Shown here in pieces: positions 46,251 to 58,900 of a stretch of 64,000 bases of DNA. The translations under genes were made by a program, and so were the position numbers. The stretch comes from Takakia lepidozioides (Eukaryota; Streptophyta; Takakiopsida; Takakiales; Takakiaceae). Where the stretch lies: positions 6,572,001 through 6,636,000 of the forward strand of contig CM060733.1 in assembly GCA_030704615.1 (NCBI GenBank), in the 5' to 3' direction. Numbering within the stretch: the stretch's first letter is position 1; each line of letters begins with the position of its first letter. The notes below the pieces were generated by a model. That model made no database searches. It was not told the DNA's origin and saw nothing but the letters and a program-made list of their open reading frames with translations.

Positions 46251-46799
46251 GAAATACATAGCCTGGTTGGATGAGATTAGTATGTGATCCCGGGCTCAAA
46301 TCCTTCACAACTAAAAAGGAAGCTACTTCCCCAGGTTCCTTTCAGGTTGGTTAACTGTCAACTTCAGGGATCAAATAAAATATACGTAATGATCGCTCTA
46401 GGGCGAGAGAGATAGAAGCAAAGCACAAGTGTAGTGTAGTGTAGTCACTCCTCCTCTCTCTCGATTTGGTAGTTTGTTCAAGATTATGTTGATGACTGAG
46501 GTGAAGGTCTGGCCTGCAGGGGTTGAGGAGGGGCTAGCGTCCCTTGATCTGCATTGACAGTGATGCAAAAGCTTTTTCAGGGAACTGCTGCGGGAGGAAC
46601 ATTGGAGATTCTCGTCCATGGATCAGCGGGTACTTTGCACCAGTAAAGGAAGGATGGAGTTACGCCAGTACTGGCAGCTACTAGAGCGCGAAGGACCTTA
46701 GGGGAAGGACCTACTTGGGACAAATTGTTGAGGACAGGTACCTGATGAGGGTCGGAGAGTATTATATGGTGCACAGATATTCCTGACAGGCGCCTGTTT

Positions 46800-48215
46800 T
46801 GGACCTTGATCAGCTTTATATCAGCTCGCAGAGAAGGCGGAGCTTGATCAGTTCATGGTGAGAGAGTAGCTGCTCCTTTGCCATAAACAGGGGATGCTCC
46901 TGCAGAGTCCACGCATAGTTAGTTTCCAAGGGTAAGTAGATTTCCAAGGACAGTTGTAATAAGAGCAGCCAAGTATTTAACTTGCAGGACAGCTGGACGT
47001 TCATAGTGCCCTTCCAAATTAGTTGCCTCTGTACAGCTATAAACCCGGCCCTCGGAACGCAGCTCGGCCGTTAGACTCTTTAACATCCTAGAGCTGGCTA
47101 GGCTAAAGGAAGAACAATGGCTTGAGCTCAATTTCCTGGATCAGGTGTCTCCAATCCGCGGCTACCCTATGGAGTACGTACTAACAAACACATGCAAGCC
47201 CAAGTTCTCCTTACCTGTCAGTTTGTACAGTTCCTGCTCTGTGTTCCAGCAGAACATCATAGCTTCACTCACAGCCCTGTTAAGACGTTGCTGCAACTTA
47301 TCCTTGTAGGCAGTGATTAGCATCATATCGTGGACCTGCAAAATCCAAAATCCAGACGACAGGTGCTTCATAAATCAACCTATCTAGGAGCAGCGCCATT
47401 TGCAGCATAAAAGACAGATGTCAATGTATGCTAACAAGCAAGAATCTGAAATGAAGTTGTCCATCTAGATAGCAGTTTGGCCAAGAACAAAGTCAGACGC
47501 TCTGTACACCTGGAATAGATGTAAAGAGAACTGAATCATCACTTGGCTCTTCAGTAGCATTAAATCTCGGCCATATTATGCCATGTACACACAGAGAAAA
47601 GATGACCCTGACTACGAAGTTGGCCTGAATAATATCAAGCCTGGTCCTCTTGTGGGTACTTTCCCTTTGAGGTACACGTGGGCTCTATATATAGTTCATG
47701 CCATATATATTTGACTTTGTAGTTTTCAAGGAAAGAACACTGTTGAGCTTCCAGTATGTGACTGACTCTATAAAGCCTAGTCTTTCATAAATGGAACCTT
47801 GGTGACTGATCTAGGTACTGGAATTTCCCATCTTCTATCTATTAGGGGTTCTTTACCATGAATTCATCAAGCTCCGCCTTCTCTTCCGGGCTGATATTGA
47901 GCTCATCAGGGTACAGAACACGATACTTCTTGGTTGTTTCAGCTTGAGCCTGCGCCAACTGCTCGTCAAGGTATGGGGTCTGATCTTTCTCTGATTCTTC
48001 CATGACCTTCTCCTTGCCTTTACTTTCATTGCGTAGGTTTTGCATTCCGCCCTGAACTTCTCTCCATATTGTCGTTCGGCATTTGAGTGTAGTAAACTAA
48101 GCTCTCCGTGGGATCCAGCCTGGTGAGCGAATCTTGTCTAAGAGAAACGTCCCAACTAGGAAATTGTCGCAACTCGGGAACATTGATGTCCCACTGGAAG
48201 TTGAATGCCATCCGA
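46800..48215. pseudogene. Exon-like fragments of an unrecognised gene, partly duplicated in inverse orientation
   Basis: On the minus strand, 48211-47850 carries MAFNFQWDINVPELRQFPSW and then, after a frame change, QTPYLDEQLAQAQAETTKKY and PDELNISPEEKAELDEFM. A further block at about 47,218-47,337 (MLITAYKDKLQQRLNRAVSE, MMFCWNTEQELYKLTG) has AG and GT borders. A plus-strand block at about 46,820-46,868 encodes LAEKAELDQFMVRE, clearly the same stretch as PEEKAELDEFM, so one piece is duplicated and inverted about 1 kb away. The family is unknown. It looks like gene debris. Confidence 0.35.
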
Positions 48216-48985
48216 ATCTCTGGCTACTTTGCAGGTGAGGCTACGTGTCTGACCCGAAGGAAGGCACTTCACGAGAATGAGTACTGCACACAAAAATAGC
48301 GATGAAGGTCTTACACATCGTAGGCTTCATGAGTCCATTCTAAGTTCCAAGGGCCAAACTTCAACAGGATACGTTACTCTAGTGCATCCGGAAACAGCTC
48401 TCCTTACTTGTTCTATGTGGCCTCACCCTAATGTAAATCCTTCCCCTTCAGGAAATGTCTGAAACTGTGTGTCCCTTCTGCACAAATGTTAGAACATCCC
48501 AGAGGCTCACTTGTGCGTAGATATGTACCTCTGAAAGGATGCTCAAGACAGATACGTATGATCCTGTAAACGTATAATCCTGCAAACACTAGAGAAAAAA
48601 TTGCACCATTCTACATGAACGCTCTGTTAGAGACTTCTCTTCCTCAATCATCCCAGGTTTCTGGAAACCTCATCTGATCCTAGTGAACATCATCAATTGA
48701 TAATGTACGTGGCTGTTCCCACAAGCAGTGGGTGTGATCCAGGAAGGTAAGCAAGACCACAGTGGTACAGAAGTGAAACACAGGACGTGAAATTATTGAG
48801 GCAACGACATTCATTGGAGGTTGGAGCTTCTACAGCTAACAAAGTTGGGCAGATTTCTGGAGAGCACCTGTCGGTGTAATTGGACCATGCAGTATACTGC
48901 GTCTATGTATATGGTTCAATACGTACGGCTGCAGGTGATTCCTGAAGCAGTTTGATCTAGGTCCAAGAAAAACGTTACACCACAG
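48216..48985. other. Intergenic; nothing recognised
   Basis: Only short open frames are present on both strands and no repeat was noticed. Confidence 0.35.
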
Positions 48986-48994
48986 ACAATGGAT

Positions 48995-49345
48995 GAGCTT
49001 AGAGCAATGAGACTGCAAAGCTTGAGGTTTCCACTCCTCTCCTCACAAGATGAAACGAGGGTCCAAGAGTGAAAACACCACAGAGAATAGATCGGCTTAA
49101 GTACTTAGAGAAATGAATCTACTAAGCGTGAGATGAAGCTTGAGGTTTCCACTCCTCTGCTCACAAGATGAAACTAGGGTCCAAGAGAAAAAACACCACA
49201 GAGAATAGATCCGCTTAATTAGAGAAATGAATCTACCAAGCGTGAGATGAAACACCACAGAGAATAGATCCGCTAAATTAGAGAAATGAATCTACTAAGC
49301 GTGAGATGAAGCTTGAGATTTCCAGTTCTCTGCTCACAGAACGAA
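48995..49345 (+). repeat. Tandem repeat of about 120-bp units
   Basis: The block AAGCTTGAGGTTTCCACTCC, CTCACAAGATGAAAC, AACACCACAGAGAATAGATC, TAGAGAAATGAATCTAC(T/C)AA, GCGTGAGATGA occurs from about 49017, again from about 49135, and in shortened copies to 49345. No gene is present. Confidence 0.82.
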
Positions 49346-49689
49346 ACGAGAGGGAACCGAGAGATCAGCATAGTCCAGCACATCATGCAAAGAGAAGCCG
49401 GAAAGCAAGAGAGCTGAGAGAGATGTGTGAGCCCCCATTACAGCAGAGGTGATGGGCTTTGCGGATTGCACACGAGAAAGCCTTGAGAGAGACCAGGCAG
49501 GAAGAAGCCTAGGAAGCGTGCTGCGCTCGTCACTGCGATGTGACATGTCACGCGGGCCGACAAATGTGGGGCCTTTCACGATTCGTATTGGGCAGGTATC
49601 TACTCTGGCATCAATTACCCCCCCAACTCTACGCTTCTCAAACTCTCAGTTTTAGTTCTGTGCAAGATTCTTTTGTCCGGGGTAAGGAT

Positions 49690-50210
49690 CAGTGTTGGTC
49701 TGGTATTGGCATTTTGTGATAACATGCTGGTCCTGGGTGGCTGCCAGAATGAAGTACCAGAGGATTGCTTGAATGGATTCCTTGAATTTACATACCAGTC
49801 TGGTATCTATAATGAAGGCATTGTGAATTACTTATGCACTCCTATCCATACAGGTGTAATTAGCTAATTAATACCAGCTGGTATCAATGATGACGTGAAT
49901 GGTATCAAACCAGATTCAAATTCATCACGAAAACAACTAGTGAAGCATGCTAAATCTCCCAGCAGTATAGCAACCATTGATACCGGTGGAGTAACGGCTG
50001 CGTGCTGAGCTAGTATCAACAATGAACCAGACGGGTCTGGTTACCCCGCCTCTTTCCCAGAATCTAATTCGTATCGGCCTAGGCATCTCAGATCCGGGAC
50101 CCGGCTGGTCTGTTCTCTAATACCAGGGTTGTTACCAGGGTTAATACCAGGTGCTCAGTCCAATACCAGACCAACACTGGTAAGGAAGGACTCCCGGGCC
50201 TTACTGGTTA
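49690..50210. repeat. Cluster of ATACCAG/CTGGTAT motifs
   Basis: Short TACCAG and CTGGTA words occur well over ten times in both orientations, several as palindromes such as ACCAGTCTGGTAT (49793-49805) and ATACCAGCTGGTATC. Such clusters are typical of subterminal regions of DNA transposons, but no terminal repeat was found. Confidence 0.55.
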
Positions 50211-50429
50211 GGGTTTATGCAACTAAACCAAATCCAAGTCCTTTGCTGTAATCTTAACTAGGGCCCCACTGTTGCTTTTCTTGTTGGAAATGTCCCAGCG
50301 CTGTGATAGAGATTGAAAGAATCTTTTCTATGGCTACCTCAGTTGTCCATAGACTCTTGCCAAAGAAAGTGTATTCACCCTAACTTAAATTCATATTGAT
50401 TACGCGGCGGTTATGTGAAATAAGGGGAG

Positions 50430-50695
50430 GATTTTGGTGCAAAAAGTCTTGAGATTGGAAAGGTCACTATCTCAAACCTCCCAAAATAATACAGCAAGTG
50501 CATATTTAACTCAAACCATCCAGTCAAATGATGTAAAGTTAAGAATTAGTTGGTCTGGTCTGGGTATAACCCAATCATTTTATGATGTATTGCCTTCATG
50601 GCCTCCCAGCATGGTTTTTTTTCCATGCTACTTTTAACATGATCTACAGGACCTCCGTCCCCTTTTAATAATTAAAAAAGAAGGAAAAAGAAGAA
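50430..50695 (+). mobile_element. Possible LINE 3'-end remnant
   Basis: The sequence ends GGACCTCCGTCCCCTTTTAATAATTAAAAAAG, like the tail of the LINE at 22.0 kb (GGGTCTCCGTCCCCTATT followed by A-rich sequence). Only the terminal part is recognisable. Confidence 0.4.
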
Positions 50696-50859
50696 GTAGG
50701 CTCAGAATGTGTTGTGTGGATAGTAATTGAAGTAGAGGGACTATTTTAATCATAAGAACTACAATAGTTCGGTAATGAATATATGAAGCGAGACGTTTGT
50801 TTGTTTTGTAGCATCGTTGAGATCTCTCAAACCTTGGTCTCATGATTTTTGGATCCGCG

Positions 50860-51480
50860 GTGTGGGAGGTATGGAATTCAAGTACTTTTGGTCTTCTGGA
50901 AATTCGGGAAAATATCAAAGTGTGCTTTCCTGGAGCAATGATTGGCCCTTCATGTGGGAGATGTGGAAATTCAAGTACTTTTGGTCGCTGGAAATTAGTA
51001 AAAAATCATAGAGTGGATATATCAATATATGAAGCCTCGACAAGGGAGATTGCAAAAATAACAAAGTGGACTTTGTTGGAACAATGAGGTGGAGATCTCC
51101 CAAATTGTAGGGTCTCTGGACTTGGACTTAGATGACATTGGACATTGGAGGTCGCACTTGGGCCTCTACATAGGAGATGCACTTGGATACATAGGGTATT
51201 GCACTTGGATTTAGATGACACGGGACACTTGGGCCAATGGCATAGACTACCCTAAAGGTCGTATTTGGGCCTCGACATATGGGACACACTTGGATACATA
51301 GGAAATTGCACTTGGTCTTACATTTCAATTCTTCACACATGGGCCAAAGGTATAGGCTACCATAGAGGTTGCAATTGGGCCCTGACAATATAGGAGATGC
51401 ACTGGGATACATAGAAGATTTTACATTTGCTTGCGCTTAGATGACACTGGACACTTGGGCCAACGGCACATGCTACCCTA
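50860..51480 (+). repeat. Two short tandem-repeat families
   Basis: A unit containing GGAATTCAAGTACTTTTGG recurs at about 50873 and, as GAAATTCAAGTACTTTTGG, at about 50968. From about 51130 to 51480 a longer unit recurs about three times, with GCACTTGGATACATAGG, TTAGATGACAC(G/T)GGACACTTGGGCC and GGC(A)CATAG/GCTACCCTA blocks. No gene is present. Confidence 0.75.
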
Positions 51481-51496
51481 GTAGAATCTTAACCAA

Positions 51497-51790
51497 CATC
51501 CAGTAGCTCAGTTGGTTAGTGCACTCACCCGGATGATTCTGGGGTCAAATCCTGCTACTTGATGGGTGTGGTATGCTCTTCTCCCCCTTCCCTTGGGCGG
51601 TATCCCATTTGGACGCCTTCATGGCGAGGTTACTATGAAAGAGGGCTTTGCCTTTGGACCCAAGATCATGAGTGGAAGGTGATGCCGTCAAGGTGTGGGT
51701 GGTTACCCTGGTGGCCCCATGGCAAAACCTCTTGACTTCTCCCAAGCTCCACCAGAAAAGAGTATGTTAGTGGGCATGGTGGTTGCAAAT
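51497..51790 (+). mobile_element. tRNA-derived SINE
   Basis: A 68-base tRNA-like head (51497-51564) has an A-box-like TAGCTCAGTTGG and a B-box-like GGGTCAAATCC at the correct relative distance. The acceptor-like ends CATCCAG and CTTGATG pair at six of seven positions. An unrelated body follows. No A tail or target duplication was identified, and the 3' end is arbitrary. The head is too degenerate to be a working tRNA gene. Confidence 0.6.
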
Positions 51791-52995
51791 TAGTCTGAGC
51801 CCTCTTCCTCTTCCTACTCTTCTTGTGCTCGTCTCATGGTCTATGAAGCCTTGAGAGATGACCATGTCTGAAACCTACTAACTATAAGTATGTGCATTGA
51901 ATAGGCAACAGCAATTAGCTGACTAAGGCTGTTGAAAGATCCCATTGCAAAGACGATGCACCATCAGCATGGTGCTGTACCTCAGTTAAAATCTGCAGCA
52001 ATTATCCTTTGGAGTTTGCAGGTCGAGTACACTATACACCTCACTGCCTTCAAGGACTGACTGTACAAACATGTTGACATTGAGGTGACTGACGCTATGA
52101 GATTTTGCTGGGATGTGGAGCAGCAATCCAAATTTCGCAAAGGGACAGGTTATAAGGGGAGGGGTTTCAGCATGCATAACACTGCGGAGACAGAGAGAAA
52201 ATGTGAGAACTGGATGTAAGCTATTCTTAAAGTTGTTGATCGAGAGTGCTGCAAGAGACAGTGGCCCAAATTATGCACTAGGCCGGAAAGCTGTACAGTA
52301 TGTAGTGGAGATGTCCCTTCTCGAATGTAGACCATGGAGGCTATCTGTACATGTATCCACTTACCTATCATACATCTATAGATCCAGCTGGATACTAACA
52401 AGTAGTTCTCAACCTCTCTGAGCCATCCATGGTCCTTTCAGGGTACATATGTGGCTTTGATCCGAATTCAAGAAACCTGTTAGAGGCAATTGATGCAAGC
52501 CCTGCCCATTCACATGATCACCGAATCTCTCGATGATGTGGGGAGGTTGGGTAGTAGTTCATGTATATATTGTCAAACCAGCATCACTACGACATCTCTA
52601 AGAGGAAGTTAGAATTCAGTGGCTCAATTCAGTGGCTGAGCAGCATATGAAGGGTAACTTATAGTTACTTGGAAACTACTTGCGGCTGCCCTATGGAAAA
52701 GCAGGTTATTTGAAAAGTTGAGACTCAAGTCAGTTCAGCTTATGCAGCCAAATTCGAGTCAATAGTTGTACTTGCATGTTTGAAAGTGTGTTACATTATT
52801 CATAGATCTTTGGAAATCCACCCAAAGTCTCCTGCACAGAACATTGTACTTCAACCAACTTTCCTTTGAATAATTTTCTACCTCAAAACTCTTGTAAACA
52901 AGAGACATGAAGGCAGAAGCCCAGGCATCCAACAGAGTGTAGGAATCCTCATATTTTCACAAGTCTGAATTAGACCAGCGAGGACAGAATTGACA
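51791..52995. other. Intergenic and 3' flank of the GAR transformylase gene
   Basis: This includes the probable 3' UTR of the minus-strand purine gene ending at 52996. No further gene is supported. Confidence 0.4.
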
Positions 52996-55900
52996 TCAGT
53001 AGTATTCTGCCCCATTCCTTGTCTTGCATATGAGGGGGACACCATCCTCACGCCAGACAATGTGATTCTCACACAGTGCAGCTACGGCCTCAACATACAG
53101 AACATGCTCCTGCAAATCAGCCCCAGTTCCCTCTCACAGTTACTCATGACAGACTAAACTAGCAAAAAATATACCTCCCAACCTGAGAAACCTGAGCTAC
53201 TGAATGCAGGGATTTTTATTCCATTTAAGAGGCCACTGGATACTAGCACAAGGAGATCATATCATTTTGGATGGTAATAAATTGTTGAAGGGAAGGTCTC
53301 TAGGAGCTGATCTAAAACATAGGCAACCTGGAAGCATCCAAATGTTGCGAATAGAAGGGAACCTACAACCACTCAAATTGCCACGATCTGTACAAACAAA
53401 CTTGTGCCATCAACAGACATTTGTTGGCTGGTCAAAATGCATGTCCGTACTATGTTGTTGCTCATTACTCCTGAGAATTACTCCACTAATGAGCTGCACT
53501 GTGGTTCTGTTCAGGACCAGGTGGTTCTATCCCAGATAGGCTTAGTTCTGTTGATCATACAATTCTTCCAATGGCTATTAAGTATCCCTGACAAATCTAT
53601 GCAATAGCTTTGGGTCAAGAGTACAAACCTCTTTCAGGACACGAGCAGCCAAGTCCGATGGAGTATCATGGGGTAGAACTGGCACTACCCTCTGTGCCAG
53701 TATTGGACCGGTGTCATACTTCTCATCTACAAAATGGATGGTAGCCCCTGAATACCTGCCCACCACACAGCAATCCGAGTCTCAACTGTCACTGCCAACA
53801 TACTTAATAAAAACCAAATCAAAGCTCAATCTTAGTATTTGGATTTTACCAAATTCCTCAAAAGTTTGTCCCAGGAGCAAGATAGACCAAGATAAAAGCA
53901 GCTTTTGTTGACAGTTAATCACCAGATGAAAATACTCAAGTCTTCTCAAACATTCTTCCCTCTAAAAGATTCCACTTTCAGCGATTGGCTCTGTTTAAGG
54001 GCATGACAAGCAACTGTGAAAGAAAATGTAGCCATCACTGCCAACCACAATTCCGGCGCTACAATTCTCTCCTGCATTAATGGAAGGGATCTCATGCTGA
54101 AAGTAAGTACTACAGGCACCTATCAAAGCTTGCATTTGCAATGTCTAACTGCATCAAGGTAGCAGAGAAACATACGACTCGACTCAATCATCTATGAGAA
54201 ACAGCACAAATCAACAGCAATCAGGACCTCACTTGGAGAGTGCTTGGTCTGTGATTGGCTCAGACACTTGATGTCATCACAAATGATCAGGCAAACTGTG
54301 AACTATCATCAGTCATCACCACCAATCATAGCAATAGTCCAACATGAAATTTGGCCAGGAGAACAGCACATCTCAACAGGTTCATGTGACTAGTGCAAGG
54401 TAAGTGTTTGGCTCAGAAACTTGATGTCATCACGAATGATCAGGCAAACTGTGAAATATCATCAGTCATCACCACCAATCATAGTCATTGTCCTACATGA
54501 AATTTGGCCAGGAGAACAGCACATCGCAACAGGAGCATGTGGCTACTGTAAGGTAAAGTGCGCAGTATTTGGCTCAGAAACTTGATGTCATCACGAATGA
54601 TCAGGCAAACTGTGAAATATCATCAGTCATCATCACCAATTGTAAAGAACTGCCCTAATTTTTCCTTGTATTTATTGTAACCTTAAAAGGCGGAATATCT
54701 CAGCAGGCATTCTGCCTGGCGTAAGGCCCTGGTCAGTGGGTATTCTGCACGGCAGAAGGCCCAGCTCAGATTTCTCTTACTTCTCTTTTTTTCTTTCTAG
54801 GCGACGTGGCAGTGTAATATTGGCAGCGGGGTAGAAATTATGACAATTCTTTACTGCCCTCAGGCTTCAGGCCCTCAAATCCAGGAATGCCCTCCACTCA
54901 GGGCCTTCTCCTATACATAATAATTGTCCTACATGAAACTTGGCCACGAGAACAACACATCTCAACAGGATCATGTGGCTAGTGCAAGGTAAAGTGGCAG
55001 TGTTTGGCTCAGAAACTTGATGTCATCAAGGGAATAATCAACAAACATTTTCCACATCTGACATATATATTTTTCCTGGAGGCACATTTCTTTGCCATTT
55101 GGTCCACATCCATCTACACATCCAAAAGCCTTACCGGGCACCGGAACGGATGACAGCCTCATGCACCTTGGAGCCGTAGAAGCCCTTGCCACCAAATGCA
55201 GGCAGCAATGCAGGGTGTATGTTGAGAACAGCACAGGGATAAGCCTGCACCAGTTCCACTGGTAGCAGCCTAAGGTAGCCTGCCAATAGGACATACTTAA
55301 CGCCTGCAAGCCTACATAAATCACTGTTAGGCCATTCTCCACCCACGCTCTCAAATGAGACTCATTCATAGCTAAGACCTTCTTGCTTGCTTGTAAAAAG
55401 TGTAATGACAACCATATCTATCCCGCAGCCATCTCTACAGAACGGAAAAACTTACACTAACCAACCAATTCTGAGCAAGTTAGACCTCAGAAGCACGAGA
55501 AGTCACTGGCAGCTTGCAGGGAAATACTGAAAAGTACGTCCATCAACAGCCTAAGACGTCCACAACATAATTGCATTCTCTCTCTCTCTCTCTCCTTCCC
55601 TCCCTTGAATGTGGCCGTGTTCATTGTAACAACACCCAAGATGTGCCTGGTCTTTCATACTTCCTGTCTTAATCCTTTCATGGTGATTGAAGAACTGTGG
55701 ATTTGAGGATTTTTTTTACCTCTCTCTTTCCTTGAATGTTGCTAATTATCTTTATAGACAGCATTGAAGAGTTGCCTGATCCCGTTATTATGTGGAGACT
55801 TTCTTCAGATTGCCCGTTGTGTGGGCAATCTGAAGACAGTATTCATTTTCTGATACACTGTCCGGGGTTCTCTCACCAAAGAGACGCTCTCTTCAAATCT

Positions 55901-58900
55901 ATTAAGGGAATTGTGCCTGTACCCCTGTTTACCAACTTTGAAAGTCTCGAGGCTGAGCCAAAAGCCCAGGCCCTCCTGAGGCCTAGTTTTTGGGCAAATC
56001 ACACACAGCAGATTGATGCTTGTGTGAAGGGATTTCTAGAGCATATCTGGAAAACCCAAGGCTACGGCAAACAACATCTTATGAGTACAATATGTGGAGA
56101 CTTTTTTGTCTAGAACAGAATGGGGAATTGGATAACGGGATCACTCACTTGGATGACTCATCAGGGTTCACCCTAGAGGTCTTAACCTAAAGCTGCTGCC
56201 CCATACGATTAGTAAGCTTGGCCACTCTTCTCATTTGGAAGAGGGGCAGGCAAGAGCTGAAGGACCTGACTACACTATGGCTACAAGGAGAGTATCCATT
56301 TAGACTCCTTCAACACTGTGATGGGTTGCTTAGGGTGACGACACAAGGAGAGTTGACACTATGAGGAACTTACATGGACTTGAGTGAGCTCTACTCTGAA
56401 TCTGGGAATACTTTTGCACAAGCAAAGGGCTTCTATATGTGCCCTTGCTTGAGTACTTGGTCTTCCTTGCTTGTTCTCATGCTTACTCACATGGACTTGA
56501 TTAGCTCTACTCTGATTCTATGCAAACTTTTGCAAACCAAAGGCCTCTATGTGTCCCTTGCCTGAGTACTTGGCTCTAGTAACACCTTCCTTTTGGGAAT
56601 GGGTGCTTACTGACATGAGACCACCCCCCCTCCCTCTGGAGCATGGGCTGAAATAGGTGCTACTGAGTTCTGTACCTATGTTGAATGAAATGGCTGAAAG
56701 GACCTCCCTTTCCTCTCCTCTCTTTGCTAGTATGACCTGTTGCAGGGATGACATTGATAACAAACATGAAGTGGTTGAAGCCTGGGGGTCCACAGGGATC
56801 ACTAACATGTTGGTTGGCTGTGATGGATCCAGGTGATGCCACTTCACCTTCTTTTGTTGCAGGAAATGCTACTAAGGGGCAAGAGACTAAAGGATTGACG
56901 CTTTGAGCTCTCAAACCTCAAATCTGTTTGTATGTGTTGATTATGTACACATACTACTGCTGTTTTTGCTCTGATTGGTTTGATGGATCTGTGAGCTTGT
57001 ACCTACATGACAAGGAGTTACTTTAAAGGAGTGAAAGGAGTGAAGGGCCTACTTAGTGTCCATCTGACTGCCACTTTGTACACCTAAAAACTGGTTTTCC
57101 AGCAAGGATACGTAAAGAGGCAAACACATCAGATTGTGCTTAGTGTTTGCTTGTCTAGCTTTGACATGCTATGTGAATCTCTCTCTCTCTCTCTCTCTCT
57201 CTTTCTCCCATGTCCTCTAGGAAGCCTATTGACATTGGGTGGACTTGAAACGGGAGTACATTAATGTTTCTGTGACTAAATGCCGGCCTTGTGACCTCGT
57301 GTCCTTGTTTGTTTCGACCTGAAGCGCTTTGCTTCAGGTAAGGTAGTGCATTGGATTTAGTTGGAAAGCTTGGGGCCTTTCCCTCTTTAGAATATGCCTA
57401 CACGGGCCATTCCCTGCAACTCCCTGGAGTGTGATCTCTGAATGGTAACAAGCGGACTCCTACCGCTTGGGGGCAGCCCCTCCGCCCAAATTGGGCAGTC
57501 GTATGCTCTGTCTAGCATACTCGGCACTTGGGCTCGGGTTGGTTCCTGTGCTTAAACTTATGGCCTGCGAACACAATCAAAAATTAGCTCCTATCAACAT
57601 CAACACTCCTCAGGGTGATCCCTGGGAATTGGTTACTTATGCCAAATCTAGGGCTTCATGTGTAGTTTTTGGGGTGAATCCCAGGATGGACGATGTGTCC
57701 TTTAAAACTACATGCTCTAGCTTAGGCTTGGATTTCATGGCTAATGGTACCATCTCGAGACTTGATAACAGGGGTACGTTGAAGGTTGCAATGACCAAAA
57801 GTGCTTCTAATAGAGTCCCGCATCAATTCAATCTCAAAGAAGTTCGTCCCTTGACTGGCTGGAGAGCGGTCTTAGACATTGGTGATTCAATGGGGCGCTC
57901 TAGGAAGACAACCAAGGGCAACAACTTCAACTTGAGAGTTTCTAATCGGTTTGATGCTCTGGATGAAGTTGAATCCAAACAGCCAGAAGGACAAGATGCC
58001 CCTAAGTGTACGGAACCTGAACGTCCTGAATCTGAAGGATTTGGTACTCTGAATGGTTTACCAATCCTCAAGGTTTACACAAGACGAACAAATTCTATAC
58101 ATGGGGTAATTGTCCCCAAGCTGTCAGATGGACAATCTGTCCCTAAGTGTGCAGAGCCTGAACGTCGTGTAACTGAAGGATTTGGTACTCTAAATGGTTT
58201 ACCAATCCTCAAAGTCTACACAAGACGAGCAAAATCTATACACGGGGTAATTGTCCCCAAGCAGTCTGACGGACAATCTGCCCCTATGTGTGCGGAGCCT
58301 GTGCGTCGTGTAACTGAAAGATTTGGTACCCTGAATGGTTTACCAATTCTCAAAGTTTACACAAGACGAGCAAAATCTACACATGGGGTAACTGTCCCCC
58401 CTTTACAGAACGGTTGGCCATCCAGGAGCAATCACAAGCTACCTAGACGACAAACAATTCACACGCAAAGGGCTGGCTTGCGGCTGGCCACTTTCAACTT
58501 CTCAGGGTTGACCAACCAAAGGAAACAACTTGAAGTGGGACAAGTTCTTCGGACTAATGATATTCATATCTGTGCTGGGCAAGAAACATGGGAAACGTCG
58601 GATAAACTGGTTGGAGATGTCATTGGTTATAAATGGGCAGGTAAGATGTGTACTCTCAAGGCAGCCTCTGCCAAACGCGGTCAAAAAGGGGTTGGATTCT
58701 TTGTCCGTGATTTCTTGTTTGATAATTGTGAAATTATCAACAAGGGTTTGAGGTACGAGCATAGTATCTGGCTAAAACTGAATTTGAAGGGCGGCATGAG
58801 TACAAAGGACCTCTTTGTTGGTTGTGTTTACATGCCCACAGAGGGGACCCTTAGTGCTGACGCAGACAAGGCCTTCGAAGATGTAAAGCTGGACTGTGCT

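Noticed and set aside
51497-51564. Functional tRNA gene
   Set aside because: T-arm and anticodon arm do not pair well and the A/B boxes are degenerate. A SINE head is more likely.
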